A stretch of DNA of 46,693 bases, taken from Anaeromyxobacter terrae (lineage in GTDB: Bacteria; Myxococcota; Myxococcia; Myxococcales; Anaeromyxobacteraceae). The position numbers and the translations under genes are program-made. The DNA lies in assembly GCF_022690685.1 (NCBI RefSeq), contig NZ_JALCYY010000043.1, positions 1-46,693 of the forward strand. Direction: 5' to 3'. Each line of letters begins with the position of its first letter. Position 1 is the first letter of the stretch. Of the stretch, positions 17,084 to 26,234 are shown piece by piece. A model generated the notes under the pieces. It saw only the letters and a list, made by a program, of their open reading frames with translations, was not told the DNA's origin and ran no database searches.

Positions 17084-19675
17084 ATGGATGCGCGCATGGG
17101 CGGGCCAGGCGGGGCCGCTCCGACATGGCACGGACAGATGCGCGAGCGCGTGGGCCGGATCGCTGCGGGGGTGCTCCCGCCGCTGCTCCTCGCGGCGGCG
17201 GCGTGGTCGCTCCACGCGGAGTTGCGCGGGTTCCACCTCCGGGACGTCGAGCGCGGGCTCTCGGCGCTGCCGCGCGCGGCCGTCGCGGCCGCCGCCGCGG
17301 TCACGCTCGCCGACTACCTGCTGCTGGGTGCGTACGATCTCCTCGCGCTGCGCTACGCCGGCCGCCGGCTCCCGTACGGGCGCGTGGCGTTCACCTCGTT
17401 CATCGCCTACGCGTTCGGGAACAACGTGGGCTTCGCGCTCCTGTCCTCGAGCTCGGTGCGGTTCCGGCTCTACTCCCAGTGGGGCCTCGCCCCGGCGGAG
17501 ATCGCGAAGGTGGTGGGCTTCACCGCGGCCCAGCTCTGGGCGGGGCTCTTCCCGCTCCTCGGGATCGCGCTCCTCTCCGGGGCCCCGGTGCCGCTCCCGC
17601 CGGCCGTCGCGCGCGTTCTTGGCGTCGCGGCGCTGGCGATCACCGGTGTGTACCTCGTGCTCGCGGCGCGCCGGCGTGAGCTCGGGATCCGCGGGACCGT
17701 GGTGCGGCTGCCCTCGCTGCCGCTCGCCGCCGCCCAGGTGGCGGTGTCCGCGGCGGACTGGGTGCTGGCCGCGGTCGTCCTGCACCTGCTCCTGCCCTCG
17801 ACGTCGCCGCTCTCGCTCGCCGGGCTCGTCGGGCTGTTCGTCGCGGCGCAGGTGGCGGGGCTCGCCTCCCAGCTCCCCGGCGGCGTGGGCGTGTTCGACG
17901 CGATCGTGCTCGCGGCGCTCACGCCCGCGGTGCCCGCGCCGCAGGTGCTGTCGAGCCTCGTCGCGTACCGGCTCATCTACTATCTCGGGCCCTTCGTCCT
18001 CGCCTTCGCGCTCCTCGCGGTGAACGAGATCGTCGTCCGGCGCGAGCGCCTGGGCCGCGTGCTGCGGGGCGCGCACGCCTCGTTCGCGCCCGTCGTCCCC
18101 TGGCTCGCGGCCGCGGGGAGCATGATCGCGGGCGCGGTGCTGCTCGTGTCGGGCGCGACGCCCGCCGAGGCCGAGCGGCTCCACCTCCTGCGGCGCACCG
18201 TGCCGCTCGCGCTCCTCGAGGGGTCGCACCTCATCGGCAGCCTCGTCGGCACGGCGCTCCTCCTGCTCGGCCGCGCGCTCGCTCGCCGCCTCGACGGAGC
18301 GTGGGTGCTCGCCGTCGCGCTCCTCGCGACGGGCGCGGTCGCCTCGCTCGCGAAGGGGCTCGACTGGGAGGAGGCGTCGCTGCTCACGGCGCTCCTCCTC
18401 GCGCTCTTGCCGTTCCGGAGGCAGTTCTACCGGCGCAGCGCGCTCCTCGACGTGCCGCTGTCCGCGGGCTGGATCTCCGCGGTGCTCGTCGTCATCGCCG
18501 CCTCGATCTGGATCGGCTTCTTCTCGTACCGCCACGTGGACTACTCGCGCGACCTCTGGTTCGACTTCGCCTTCCACGCCGACGCCCCGCGCTTCCTCCG
18601 CGCCTCGGTGGTCGGCGTCTGCGCCGTCGTCCTCTATGGCGTCGTGCGGCTCATGCACCCCACGCCGCCCGAGCCCGCGCCGCCGGGTGAGGCGGAGCTC
18701 GCGCGGCTCCGTCCGATCGTGGACGGGGCGGAGGACTCGACCGCGCACCTCGCGCTGCTCGGCGACAAGCCGATCCTCTTCGGCGAGGACGGGGCGTCGT
18801 TCCTCATGTACGCGGTGGAGGGGCGGACCTGGTGCTCGATGGGCGACCCCATCGGCTCGAAGCGCGCGGCGACGGAGCTCGCGTGGCGCTTCCGGGAGCT
18901 CTCGGATCGGCACGGCGGCCGGGCCTGCTTCTACCAGGTCGGCCCGGGCGCGCTGCCGCGCTACCTCGACCTCGGCCTCGCGATCTACCGGCTCGGCGAG
19001 GAGGCGATCGTGCCGCTTCCCACGTTCTCGCTGGATGGTCCGGAGCGGAGACCGCTGCGCCAGGCGTTCAGCCGCGCCGAGCGCGACGGGCTCTCGTTCG
19101 AGCTCGTCCCGGCGGAGCGCGTCCCCCCCTTGCTCCCCGAGCTCCGGCGCATCTCCGCCGCGTGGCTCGCCGACCGGAGCACGCGGGAGAAGGGCTTCTC
19201 GCTCGGCTACTTCGACGAGCGCTATCTGCGGGAGGGTCCGGTCGCGCTCGCGCTCCTCGACGGCCGCCCCGTCGCCTTCGCGAACGTCTGGGCGGGGACG
19301 GCCAGGGCGGAGCTGTCGGTGGACCTCATGCGCCACGTCGCCGATGCGCCGCGCTCGACCATGGACTTCCTCTTCGTGTCGCTCATGCGCTGGGGACGCG
19401 CCCAGGGCTACGAGGCGTTCAACCTGGGGATGGCGCCGTTCTCTGGGCTCGAGGATCGGATGCTCGCGCCGCTCTGGATGCGGCTCGGGGCCCGCCTCTA
19501 CCGCCACGGCGAGTATTTCTACAACTTCCAGGGACTGCGTCAGTACAAGGAGAAGTTCGCCCCGGAGTGGCGACCGCGCTTCCTGGCCGCGCCGGGAGGC
19601 TTCCGGCTGCCGCTCGTGCTCACGAACGTGGCGGCGCTCGTCTCGCGCGGGCTGAAAGGCGTGGTGTCCCGATGA
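17084..19675 (+). CDS. mprF: Lysyl-phosphatidylglycerol synthetase/flippase MprF
   Basis: 863-aa integral membrane protein that transfers an amino acid (typically lysine) from tRNA to phosphatidylglycerol and flips the product, giving resistance to cationic peptides and acid. Residues about 20-330 form a multi-span flippase domain (with AYAFGNNVGFALLSSSS and QLPGGVGVFDAI). More spans follow to about 510. The soluble C-terminus (about 540-860) is a DUF2156/GNAT-fold synthetase with SMGDPIGS, SVDLMRH, NLGMAPFSGLED and YNFQGLRQYKEKF. Three starts are possible (17084, 17096, 17138), none with a strong ribosome site. The stop overlaps acvB by 4 nt. Which amino acid it uses cannot be told. Confidence 0.9.
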   Translation: MDARMGGPGGAAPTWHGQMRERVGRIAAGVLPPLLLAAAAWSLHAELRGFHLRDVERGLSALPRAAVAAAAAVTLADYLLLGAYDLLALRYAGRRLPYGRVAFTSFIAYAFGNNVGFALLSSSSVRFRLYSQWGLAPAEIAKVVGFTAAQLWAGLFPLLGIALLSGAPVPLPPAVARVLGVAALAITGVYLVLAARRRELGIRGTVVRLPSLPLAAAQVAVSAADWVLAAVVLHLLLPSTSPLSLAGLVGLFVAAQVAGLASQLPGGVGVFDAIVLAALTPAVPAPQVLSSLVAYRLIYYLGPFVLAFALLAVNEIVVRRERLGRVLRGAHASFAPVVPWLAAAGSMIAGAVLLVSGATPAEAERLHLLRRTVPLALLEGSHLIGSLVGTALLLLGRALARRLDGAWVLAVALLATGAVASLAKGLDWEEASLLTALLLALLPFRRQFYRRSALLDVPLSAGWISAVLVVIAASIWIGFFSYRHVDYSRDLWFDFAFHADAPRFLRASVVGVCAVVLYGVVRLMHPTPPEPAPPGEAELARLRPIVDGAEDSTAHLALLGDKPILFGEDGASFLMYAVEGRTWCSMGDPIGSKRAATELAWRFRELSDRHGGRACFYQVGPGALPRYLDLGLAIYRLGEEAIVPLPTFSLDGPERRPLRQAFSRAERDGLSFELVPAERVPPLLPELRRISAAWLADRSTREKGFSLGYFDERYLREGPVALALLDGRPVAFANVWAGTARAELSVDLMRHVADAPRSTMDFLFVSLMRWGRAQGYEAFNLGMAPFSGLEDRMLAPLWMRLGARLYRHGEYFYNFQGLRQYKEKFAPEWRPRFLAAPGGFRLPLVLTNVAALVSRGLKGVVSR

Positions 19676-21213
19676 TCCCGCTCGTCCTCGCCGTGCTGCT
19701 CGGAGCGGGCGCGCCAGCGTCACGGCCGGCGGCCAGCCCGCCGTCCTCACGCACCCTCGAGCTGCGGGGCATCGGGACCGTCCACGTCAGCGCGCCGGAG
19801 GGCAGGCCTCGGCGCGCCGTGATCCTCCTCTCCGGCGAGGGCGGGGACGATCATGAGCTTCAGGCGCTCGCGGACGCGCTCGCCGCCGGCGGCTCGCTGG
19901 TGCTCGCGGTCGACACCCCGGGCTACCTCGCGCGCCACCGCGCGCGCCACTGCGCCTACCCTGCGGGGGACCTGGAGTCGCTCGCGCAGCACGTCGAGAA
20001 GGAGCTCGGGCTCGAGGAGTACGTGCGGCCGTTCCTCGTCGGGCACTCGCAGGGCGCCGCGGCGGTGTGGGCCGCCCTGGCGCAGGCGCCCGAGGGCACG
20101 TTCGCGGGGGCGGTCGCGCTCGCGCCGTGTGCCGAGAAGCCGCTCGGCGTGCCGCTCTGTGCGGGCGCGGGGCCAGCGCCGCGCAGCACGCCCCAGGGCG
20201 ACCTGCCCGCTGACGGCGCCCGTCCGAGCGCGCCGCTCGCGATCGTCGCCGGGGCGGACGACCGCGCCTGCCCGGCGGCGAGCGCGCAAGCGTTCGGGCG
20301 CGGCCGGGCGCTCGCGGTGACGGTCCTCCCGAAGGCCGCTCATTCGCTCGTGCCGGTCTCGACCTGGGCCGCCGCCACGGAGGCCGAGCTCGAGCGCATC
20401 GAGGCGCATGGGCAGGCCGCCGGGGTGGCGGCGCAGTCCGCGCCTGGAGCCGGAACGCCCGCCACGCCGCCGGGTGCGACGGCGCCGGCCGGAGCCGGGG
20501 CCAGCCCGGCCGCACCCCCGCCGCAAGCGACCGCGGCGGCCCCCGCGGGCCCCGACGTGAAGAACCTCCCCCTCGTCGAGGTCCCTGCGGCGAAGCCCGG
20601 CCCGCGGCTCGCGGTGCTCCTCACGGGCGACGGCGGCTGGGTCGGGCTCGACAAGGGGATGGGCCGTGCGCTCTCGGACGCCGGCGTCGGGGTGGTCGGG
20701 CTCGACTCGCTCCGCTACTTCTGGCGGCGGCGCTCCCCCGAGGAGACCGCGGCGGACGTCGCGCGGATCTTCGCGCACTACCGCGCCGCGTGGGGCCGGA
20801 GCGAGCTCGTCCTCATCGGCTACTCACGCGGCGCCGACATCGTGCCCTTCATCGCCACGCGCCTCCCACCAGACCAGCGCGCCGCGCTGAAGCTCGTCGC
20901 GATGCTCGGTCCGCAGACCTTCGCAGAGTTCGAGGTCCACATGGTGGACCTGTTCTCGTCGGTCCGGAGGAGCGCGGCGACGTCGACCGAGGCAGCCGTG
21001 CGCGCCTCGGGAGGCGCCACGCGGTTCCTGTGCTTGCAGGGCGCGGACGAGAGCGACAGCCTGTGCCCGCACCTCGTGGACCTGCCCTGGGTCGCCCGGG
21101 TCGTGCTCCAGGGCGGGCACCACTTCGATCGCGACTACGCGAACCTCGCGCGCATCGTGAACGACGCCGCGAGCGGGGCCTCTCCGGGCTCGGGCGGCTC
21201 GCCGTCCCCATGA
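19672..21213 (+). CDS. acvB: AcvB/VirJ-family lysyl-phosphatidylglycerol hydrolase
   Basis: 513-aa exported protein with two alpha/beta-hydrolase-like halves. A hydrophobic leader (about 1-20) is followed by half one with GHSQGAA (S126). An Ala/Pro-rich linker (about 255-295) leads to half two with LLTGDGGW (317-323), IGYSRGAD (S385) and GGHHFDRDY near the end. The second half is the VirJ domain. In Agrobacterium and Rhizobium, acvB follows the MprF homolog lpiA, and AcvB hydrolyses lysyl-PG in the periplasm. Here the gene overlaps mprF by 4 nt, which strongly supports the same pairing. The first half resembles a degenerate copy of the fold. Confidence 0.85.
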   Translation: MIPLVLAVLLGAGAPASRPAASPPSSRTLELRGIGTVHVSAPEGRPRRAVILLSGEGGDDHELQALADALAAGGSLVLAVDTPGYLARHRARHCAYPAGDLESLAQHVEKELGLEEYVRPFLVGHSQGAAAVWAALAQAPEGTFAGAVALAPCAEKPLGVPLCAGAGPAPRSTPQGDLPADGARPSAPLAIVAGADDRACPAASAQAFGRGRALAVTVLPKAAHSLVPVSTWAAATEAELERIEAHGQAAGVAAQSAPGAGTPATPPGATAPAGAGASPAAPPPQATAAAPAGPDVKNLPLVEVPAAKPGPRLAVLLTGDGGWVGLDKGMGRALSDAGVGVVGLDSLRYFWRRRSPEETAADVARIFAHYRAAWGRSELVLIGYSRGADIVPFIATRLPPDQRAALKLVAMLGPQTFAEFEVHMVDLFSSVRRSAATSTEAAVRASGGATRFLCLQGADESDSLCPHLVDLPWVARVVLQGGHHFDRDYANLARIVNDAASGASPGSGGSPSP

Positions 21214-21252
21214 TCTGGAGGGGCCGCGCCGGCGCGGTCAGGGGAGGGGAGG

Positions 21253-22056
21253 ATGGCATCCGGAACGGGCGGGCGGAGGGCCGCGGTCTGCGCGCTCGTC
21301 GCCGCGGGGTTCGTCGCGACGCCGTCCTCCGCCGCGGCGGAGGGAGGGACCCCGCGCGAGGTCTTCCACGTCGATCCGGTGGTGGACGGCGCGATCATCG
21401 CGGGCGCCGCGCTCGGGAACCTCGTGCCCTGGCTCCTCGAGGACCAGCTCATCGACATGCGCTGCCCCTGCGACCGGGGCGAGGTGAACCGGCTCGACCG
21501 ATGGGCGATCGGCCTCCACAACGACGCCGCGGCGCACGTGAGCGATGCGACCGTGTACCTCGCGATGCTCGGCCCGCCGCTCGCAGACTGGGCCGTGCTC
21601 GGGAGGAACCGCGCGCTCTTCGAGGACGTGACGGTGTTCGCGGAGACGCTCGCCGTGAACGGCGCGCTGAACGCGCTCGCGAAGTACACCACCCAGCGGC
21701 CCATCCCCCGCGCCTACGAGGGTGAGCCGGCGTACCTGAAGCAGCCGGGCTCCTACCGCGCCTTCTGGTCCGGCCACACGAGCACGACCGTCGCGGCGCT
21801 CACCGACGCCGCCTGGACGATGCGCCTGCGCTACGGGGAGCGCCGCTGGCCCTGGCTCGTCGCCGGGATCGCCGGCGCGAGCGTGGCGGTGGAGCGCGTA
21901 TGGGGAGGCCATCACTTCCCGAGCGACGTGGTGGTCGGCTTCGCCGCGGGCGCCGCGGTCGGCACTGCCGTGCCCCTCCTGCACGCCCGCCGCGGCACGG
22001 GAAGCCTCACCCTCGCCCCCCTCGGTCGCGGCCTCGCGCTGACGGGAGCCTTTTGA
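21253..22056 (+). CDS. Exported PAP2-family phosphatase
   Basis: 267-aa protein with a likely signal peptide ending at ATPSSAAAE. It carries the PAP2 motifs: K-Y-T-T-Q-R-P (motif 1, about 141-147), WSGHTSTT (motif 2) and RVWGGHHFPSD (motif 3), with two hydrophobic helices around them. Such enzymes dephosphorylate phosphatidate, undecaprenyl diphosphate or lipid A in the periplasm. It follows acvB by 39 bp with GGGGAGGGGAGG just before the ATG, so all three genes may form one lipid-modifying operon. The substrate is not predictable. Confidence 0.85.
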   Translation: MASGTGGRRAAVCALVAAGFVATPSSAAAEGGTPREVFHVDPVVDGAIIAGAALGNLVPWLLEDQLIDMRCPCDRGEVNRLDRWAIGLHNDAAAHVSDATVYLAMLGPPLADWAVLGRNRALFEDVTVFAETLAVNGALNALAKYTTQRPIPRAYEGEPAYLKQPGSYRAFWSGHTSTTVAALTDAAWTMRLRYGERRWPWLVAGIAGASVAVERVWGGHHFPSDVVVGFAAGAAVGTAVPLLHARRGTGSLTLAPLGRGLALTGAF

Positions 22057-22075
22057 GCGAGGAGCCGGGGAGGGG

Positions 22076-22152
22076 CCCCGCGCAACGCGCGGGGAGGGCG
22101 AAGCCCTCCCGGCGGGGAACGGTCGCGAACCCGCGAAGCGGGCGCGACCGTT
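22076..22152. repeat. Three tandem GC hairpins with three-base loops
   Basis: Three perfect hairpins follow each other in the convergent spacer after the PAP2 gene: 22076-22083 with 22087-22094 (8 bp, AAC loop), 22092-22099 with 22103-22110 (8 bp, GAA loop), and 22118-22127 with 22143-22152 (10 bp, continued inside by a 5-bp stem with a GAA loop). The first two share three bases, so they compete. They may act as a bidirectional 3' end. The arrangement is more elaborate than a simple terminator and has no U-tract. Confidence 0.75.
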
Positions 22153-22239
22153 CACGGGCCCCGCCGAGCAGGGGTGGGGCCCCCGGGGGGGGGGGGGCCC
22201 CCCGCGGGGGGGGGGGGGGGCGCCGCCCCCCGTTCGATC
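22153..22239. repeat. Dispersed motif, G-tracts of 13 and 15, and shared 14-mer
   Basis: The 32 bases at 22153-22184 match the reverse complement of 46463-46494 at 29 positions, including the core CGAGCAGGGGTGGGG. Two G homopolymers follow (22185-22197 and 22206-22220), and then a 14-mer (22226-22239) that is the exact reverse complement of 9847-9860. The G-tracts may be miscounted by sequencing. The shared blocks show a dispersed intergenic family. Confidence 0.7.
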
Positions 22240-22242
22240 CTG

Positions 22243-22281
22243 GCCGTGAGCCTCCGCGCGAAGCGCGGTCAGGCTCACGGC
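22243..22281 (-). terminator. Hairpin overlapping the asnS stop codon
   Basis: An 11-bp perfect inverted repeat (22243-22253 with 22271-22281) encloses a second stem, CCGCG with CGCGG. It contains the asnS stop codon at 22277-22275. No T-tract follows on the minus strand, so it may stabilise the 3' end rather than terminate. Confidence 0.4.
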
Positions 22282-23579
22282 GTGATCCGCTCCATCATCC
22301 GCGCGAACGGGATGGTCTCGCGGACGTGGTGAAGGCCGCAGATCCACGCGACGCAGCGCTCGACGCCCATGCCGAAGCCGGCGTGCGGCACCGTCCCGTA
22401 GCGGCGGAGGTCGAGGTACCACTCGAACGCCTCCTTCGGGAGCTGGTGCTGCGCGATGGCCGCCTCGAGCGTCTCGAGCGAGCTCTCGCGCTCGCCGCCG
22501 CCGATGATCTCGCCGTAGCCCTCCGGCGCGAGCACGTCGCAGCCGAGCGCGACCTTCGGATCCGTCGGGTCCTTCTTGAAGTAGAAGGCCTTCATCTCCG
22601 CCGGGTAGCGGTGGACCATCACCGGGCGGTCGAACTGCTTCGCTACGACGGTCTCCTCGTCGCCGCCGATGTCGTCGCCCCACTTCATCGGGTGGCCGGC
22701 CTTCTGCAGCACCTCGACCGCCTCGGTGTACGTGATGCGCGGGAACGGCGGCTTCACGTTCTCGAGCTTCGAGACGTCGCGCTCGAGGACCGTCTCGAGC
22801 TCCTTGCGGTGCTTCGCGAGGGCCGTCTGCACCACGTGCGAGACGAACTCCTCCATGAGTTGCATGTCGCCGTCGAGGTCCATGTAGGCGACCTCCGGCT
22901 CGACCATCCAGAACTCGGTCAGGTGGCGGCGCGTCTTCGACTTCTCGGCGCGGAAGGTCGGGCCGAAGCAGTAGACCTTCCCGAGCGCCATCGCCGCGGC
23001 CTCCATGTACAGCTGGCCGGACTGCGTCAGGAACGCCTTGCCGAGATCGAAGTAGGGGACCTCGAAGAGCGTGGAGGTCCCCTCGCAGGCGGACGGCGTG
23101 AAGATCGGCGCGTCGACGAGGGTGAAGCCGCGCGCGTCGAAGAAGTCGCGGATCGCCTTCTCGACGGTGTGGCGCACTCGGAGGATGACCTGCTGGCGCT
23201 GCGAGCGGAGCCAGAGGTGCCGCTGCTCCATGAGGAACGCGACGCCGTGCTCCTTGTGTCCGATCGGGTACTCCTGCGCGGGGCGGGCGACGATCTTCAG
23301 CTCGCGGACGTCGAGCTCGAAGCCGATCGGCGAGCGGTCGTCCTTCTTGACGAGCCCGGTGACGGAGAGGCTCGTCTCCTGGGGCAGGTGGTCTGCCTCG
23401 TGGAAGACCTCGGGCGTCACGTTCCCCTTGAACACGACGCACTGGATGATGCCGGTGCCGTCGCGCACCTGCAGGAAGTGGAGCTTCCCGGAGGAGCGGC
23501 GGTTGTACAGCCAGCCGTGGAGGGTGACCTCCTTCCCCTCGTGCTGGGCGATGTCGGCGATGTGGACGGGCGGGAACAT
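22275..23579 (-). CDS. asnS: Asparaginyl-tRNA synthetase
   Basis: 434-aa class IIb synthetase. The N-terminal OB-fold anticodon-binding domain (about 8-100) has [24 protein letters not shown]. The catalytic core shows motif 2 ([21 protein letters not shown]) and motif 3 ([15 protein letters not shown]). The Asn-type features and length fit AsnRS rather than AspRS, which has a long insertion. Its presence implies direct asparaginylation of tRNA-Asn. The gene is divergent from leuS across a 156-bp spacer. On the minus strand a TATAGT (23626-23621) is about 41 bp before the start and may be its -10, but no -35 was seen. Confidence 0.95.
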   Translation of the reverse strand: MFPPVHIADIAQHEGKEVTLHGWLYNRRSSGKLHFLQVRDGTGIIQCVVFKGNVTPEVFHEADHLPQETSLSVTGLVKKDDRSPIGFELDVRELKIVARPAQEYPIGHKEHGVAFLMEQRHLWLRSQRQQVILRVRHTVEKAIRDFFDARGFTLVDAPIFTPSACEGTSTLFEVPYFDLGKAFLTQSGQLYMEAAAMALGKVYCFGPTFRAEKSKTRRHLTEFWMVEPEVAYMDLDGDMQLMEEFVSHVVQTALAKHRKELETVLERDVSKLENVKPPFPRITYTEAVEVLQKAGHPMKWGDDIGGDEETVVAKQFDRPVMVHRYPAEMKAFYFKKDPTDPKVALGCDVLAPEGYGEIIGGGERESSLETLEAAIAQHQLPKEAFEWYLDLRRYGTVPHAGFGMGVERCVAWICGLHHVRETIPFARMMERITP

Positions 23580-23735
23580 GCGGGTGGGCTCCGTGGGCTT
23601 CGGGGCGCTGGGAGGCGGGCACTATAACCGAACGCCCGGCGGCCCGCGGCGCCTCGAGGCGCCGCGGGAGCGGGGGCGCCGCGCCTCAGGAAGGGCAGAC
23701 GAACCCCCCGACGTCCGGTAATATCGCCGGCCCCT

Positions 23736-26234
23736 ATGGCGATGAACGAGCGTTACGAGCCGCAGTCGATCGAGCAGCGCTGGCAGTCACGTTGGGAGGG
23801 GGCGGGCGCCTTCCGCGCCGGCCGCCGACCCGAGGTCGAGAAGCGCTACGTGCTCGAGATGTTCCCGTATCCGTCGGGCGCGATGCACATGGGGCACGCG
23901 CGCGTCTACACCATCGGCGACGCGCTCGCGCGCTACCTGCGCATGCGCGGGTACGACGTGCTCCACCCCATCGGCTTCGACGCGCTGGGCCTCCCCGCCG
24001 AGAACGCGGCCATCAAGGACGGCCGCCACCCGGCCGAGCGGACGCGCGAGAACATCGTCGCGTTCCGCGCCGAGATGAAGACGCTCGGCTACGCGTTCGA
24101 CTGGGAGCGCGAGGTCGTCACCGCCGACCCGTCCTACTACCGCTGGAACCAGTGGTTCTTCCTGAAGATGCTCGAGCGCGGGATCGTCTACCGGCGCGAG
24201 GGGAAGGCCAACTGGTGCACCGGCTGCGCGACCGTCATCGCGAACGAGCAGGTGGTCGAGGACAACCGCTGCGAGCGCTGCGGATCGCCGGTGGTCGAGA
24301 AGGTGATCCCGGAGTGGGCGTTCCGCATCACCGCCTTCGCCCAGGATCTGCTCGACGGGCTCGACGGGCTCACCGAGTGGCCCGAGCGCATCGTCACGAT
24401 GCAGCGGAACTGGATCGGCAAGAGCGTCGGCGCGGAGGTGGACTTCGCGGTGCCGGGGCAGGAGCCGATCAAGGTCTTCACCACGCGCGTAGACACGATC
24501 CACGGCTGCACCTACGTGGTCCTCGCGCCCGAGCACCCGCTCGTCGAGCGGCTCACGCGCCCGGAGCGGCAGGCGGAGGTGCGCGCCTTCGTCGAGCGCA
24601 TGCGCAAGACCGACGCCGCGGAGCGCACCGGCGAGGCGGCGCCGAAGGAGGGCGTCTTCACCGGCGCGCGCGCGGTGAACCCGTACACCGGCGAGGAGGT
24701 CCCGGTCTGGATCGCGAACTTCGTGCTCGCCGAGTACGGCACGGGCGCGGTCATGAGCGTGCCGGCGCACGACCAGCGCGACTTCGAGTTCGCGCGCAAG
24801 TACGGGCTGCCGATCCGCGTCGTGATCCAGCCCGCCAAGGGCGAGCGGCTCCCCCGCGGCGACGCCCTCACCGAGGCGTACACCGCCGACGGGGTGCTCG
24901 AGGCGTCCGGCGACGCGACCGGGCTCGACAGCGCGGCGGCGCGCGAGAAGCTCGCCGCCGAGGCGAAGGCGCGCGGCTTCGGCCAGCCGACGGTCCGCTG
25001 GCATCTGCGCGACTGGGGCTTCTCGCGCCAGCGCTACTGGGGGACGCCGATCCCCGTCGTCTACTGCCCCGACCACGGCGTCGTGCCCGTCCCCGAGGAC
25101 CAGCTCCCCGTGACGCTGCCGGCGGAGGCGCTCATCACCGGTACGGGCGAGCCGCCGCTCGCGAAGGTGCCGTCGTTCGTGAACACCACCTGCCCGCGCT
25201 GCGGCGGGCCCGCGCGGCGCGAGGTGGACACGATGGACACCTTCGTCGACTCGTCCTGGTACTACGCGCGCTACCTCTCGCCGAAGGACGACACGCGGCC
25301 CTTCGACCCCGCCGAGGCGAAGCGGTGGCTCCCCGTCGACGTGTACGTCGGCGGCCCGGAGCACGCGGTGATGCACCTCCTGTACTTCCGCTTCTGGCAC
25401 CGGGTGATGCACCGGCTCGGCCTCGTCCAGGAGGACGAGCCGGTGAAGCGGCTCGTCACGCAGGGCATCGTGAACGGCCCGGACGGCCGCAAGATGTCGA
25501 AACGCTGGGGCAACGTCGTCGCCCCCGGCCCGATCGTGGCCCGCTTCGGCGCGGACACCGTGCGGCTCTTCATGCTGTTCGCCGCGCCCCCGGAGAAGGA
25601 CATCGACTGGTCGGACGAGCAGGTGGACGGCCTGTTCCGGTTCCTGTCGCGGGTCTGGCGGATCTTCCACGCGCGGCAGGAGTGCTTCCGCGCGCCGGAG
25701 GCCGCGCTCGCGCAGGCGCAGGGCGACTTCCTCGAGCTCCGCCGCAAGACGCACCGCACGATCAAGCGCGTCACCGACGGGATCCAGGGGGACCTCAAGT
25801 TCAACACGAGCATCGCCGCGCTGATGGAGCTCGTGAACGCGCTCTACGCGCTCGAGCCGGCGAGCGAGCCGGACCGCGCCGCGGTCCGGGAGGCGCTCAT
25901 CGCGGTCGCGACCCTGCTCGCGCCCTTCGCGCCGCACGCGGCGGAGGAGCTGTGGCACGAGGTGCTCGGACCGGCGGCGCGCGACGCGCTGCTCGCGGAG
26001 CATCCGTGGCCGGCGTTCGACCCCGCGCTCGTGGCGGCGGACGTGGTCACGATCGCCGTCCAGGTGAACGGCAAGCTGCGCGGCGAGGTCCAGGCGCCGG
26101 TCGCGGCGGGCGAGGCCGAGGTCCGGGCGCTCGCCGAGGGCGAGGAGCGCGTGAGAGCGCACCTCGACGGCAAGAGCGTCCGCAAGGTCGTCTTCGTGCC
26201 GAAGCGGCTGATTAATTTCGTGGTGGGGGGGTAG
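23736..26234 (+). CDS. leuS: Leucyl-tRNA synthetase
   Basis: 832-aa class I synthetase. The HMGH signature is at about residues 51-54 in YPSGAMHMGHARVY and KMSKRWGN at about 585. Between them lie a zinc-type CTGCATVIANEQV block and the CP1 editing domain, with GTGAVMSVPAHDQRDFEFA. The anticodon-binding helices and the C-terminal VQVNGKLRGEVQ domain complete a normal bacterial LeuRS. Two ATGs (23736 and 23742) compete and neither has a clear ribosome site. TAATAT at 23719-23724 could be a -10 element, which would make the leader very short. The stop lies inside a direct repeat shared with the lptE leader. Confidence 0.96.
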   Translation: MAMNERYEPQSIEQRWQSRWEGAGAFRAGRRPEVEKRYVLEMFPYPSGAMHMGHARVYTIGDALARYLRMRGYDVLHPIGFDALGLPAENAAIKDGRHPAERTRENIVAFRAEMKTLGYAFDWEREVVTADPSYYRWNQWFFLKMLERGIVYRREGKANWCTGCATVIANEQVVEDNRCERCGSPVVEKVIPEWAFRITAFAQDLLDGLDGLTEWPERIVTMQRNWIGKSVGAEVDFAVPGQEPIKVFTTRVDTIHGCTYVVLAPEHPLVERLTRPERQAEVRAFVERMRKTDAAERTGEAAPKEGVFTGARAVNPYTGEEVPVWIANFVLAEYGTGAVMSVPAHDQRDFEFARKYGLPIRVVIQPAKGERLPRGDALTEAYTADGVLEASGDATGLDSAAAREKLAAEAKARGFGQPTVRWHLRDWGFSRQRYWGTPIPVVYCPDHGVVPVPEDQLPVTLPAEALITGTGEPPLAKVPSFVNTTCPRCGGPARREVDTMDTFVDSSWYYARYLSPKDDTRPFDPAEAKRWLPVDVYVGGPEHAVMHLLYFRFWHRVMHRLGLVQEDEPVKRLVTQGIVNGPDGRKMSKRWGNVVAPGPIVARFGADTVRLFMLFAAPPEKDIDWSDEQVDGLFRFLSRVWRIFHARQECFRAPEAALAQAQGDFLELRRKTHRTIKRVTDGIQGDLKFNTSIAALMELVNALYALEPASEPDRAAVREALIAVATLLAPFAPHAAEELWHEVLGPAARDALLAEHPWPAFDPALVAADVVTIAVQVNGKLRGEVQAPVAAGEAEVRALAEGEERVRAHLDGKSVRKVVFVPKRLINFVVGG

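Noticed and set aside
15779..19750. 1323-codon minus frame
   Set aside because: Antisense to ribH, nusB, the M17-like gene and mprF, all of which have clear family motifs.
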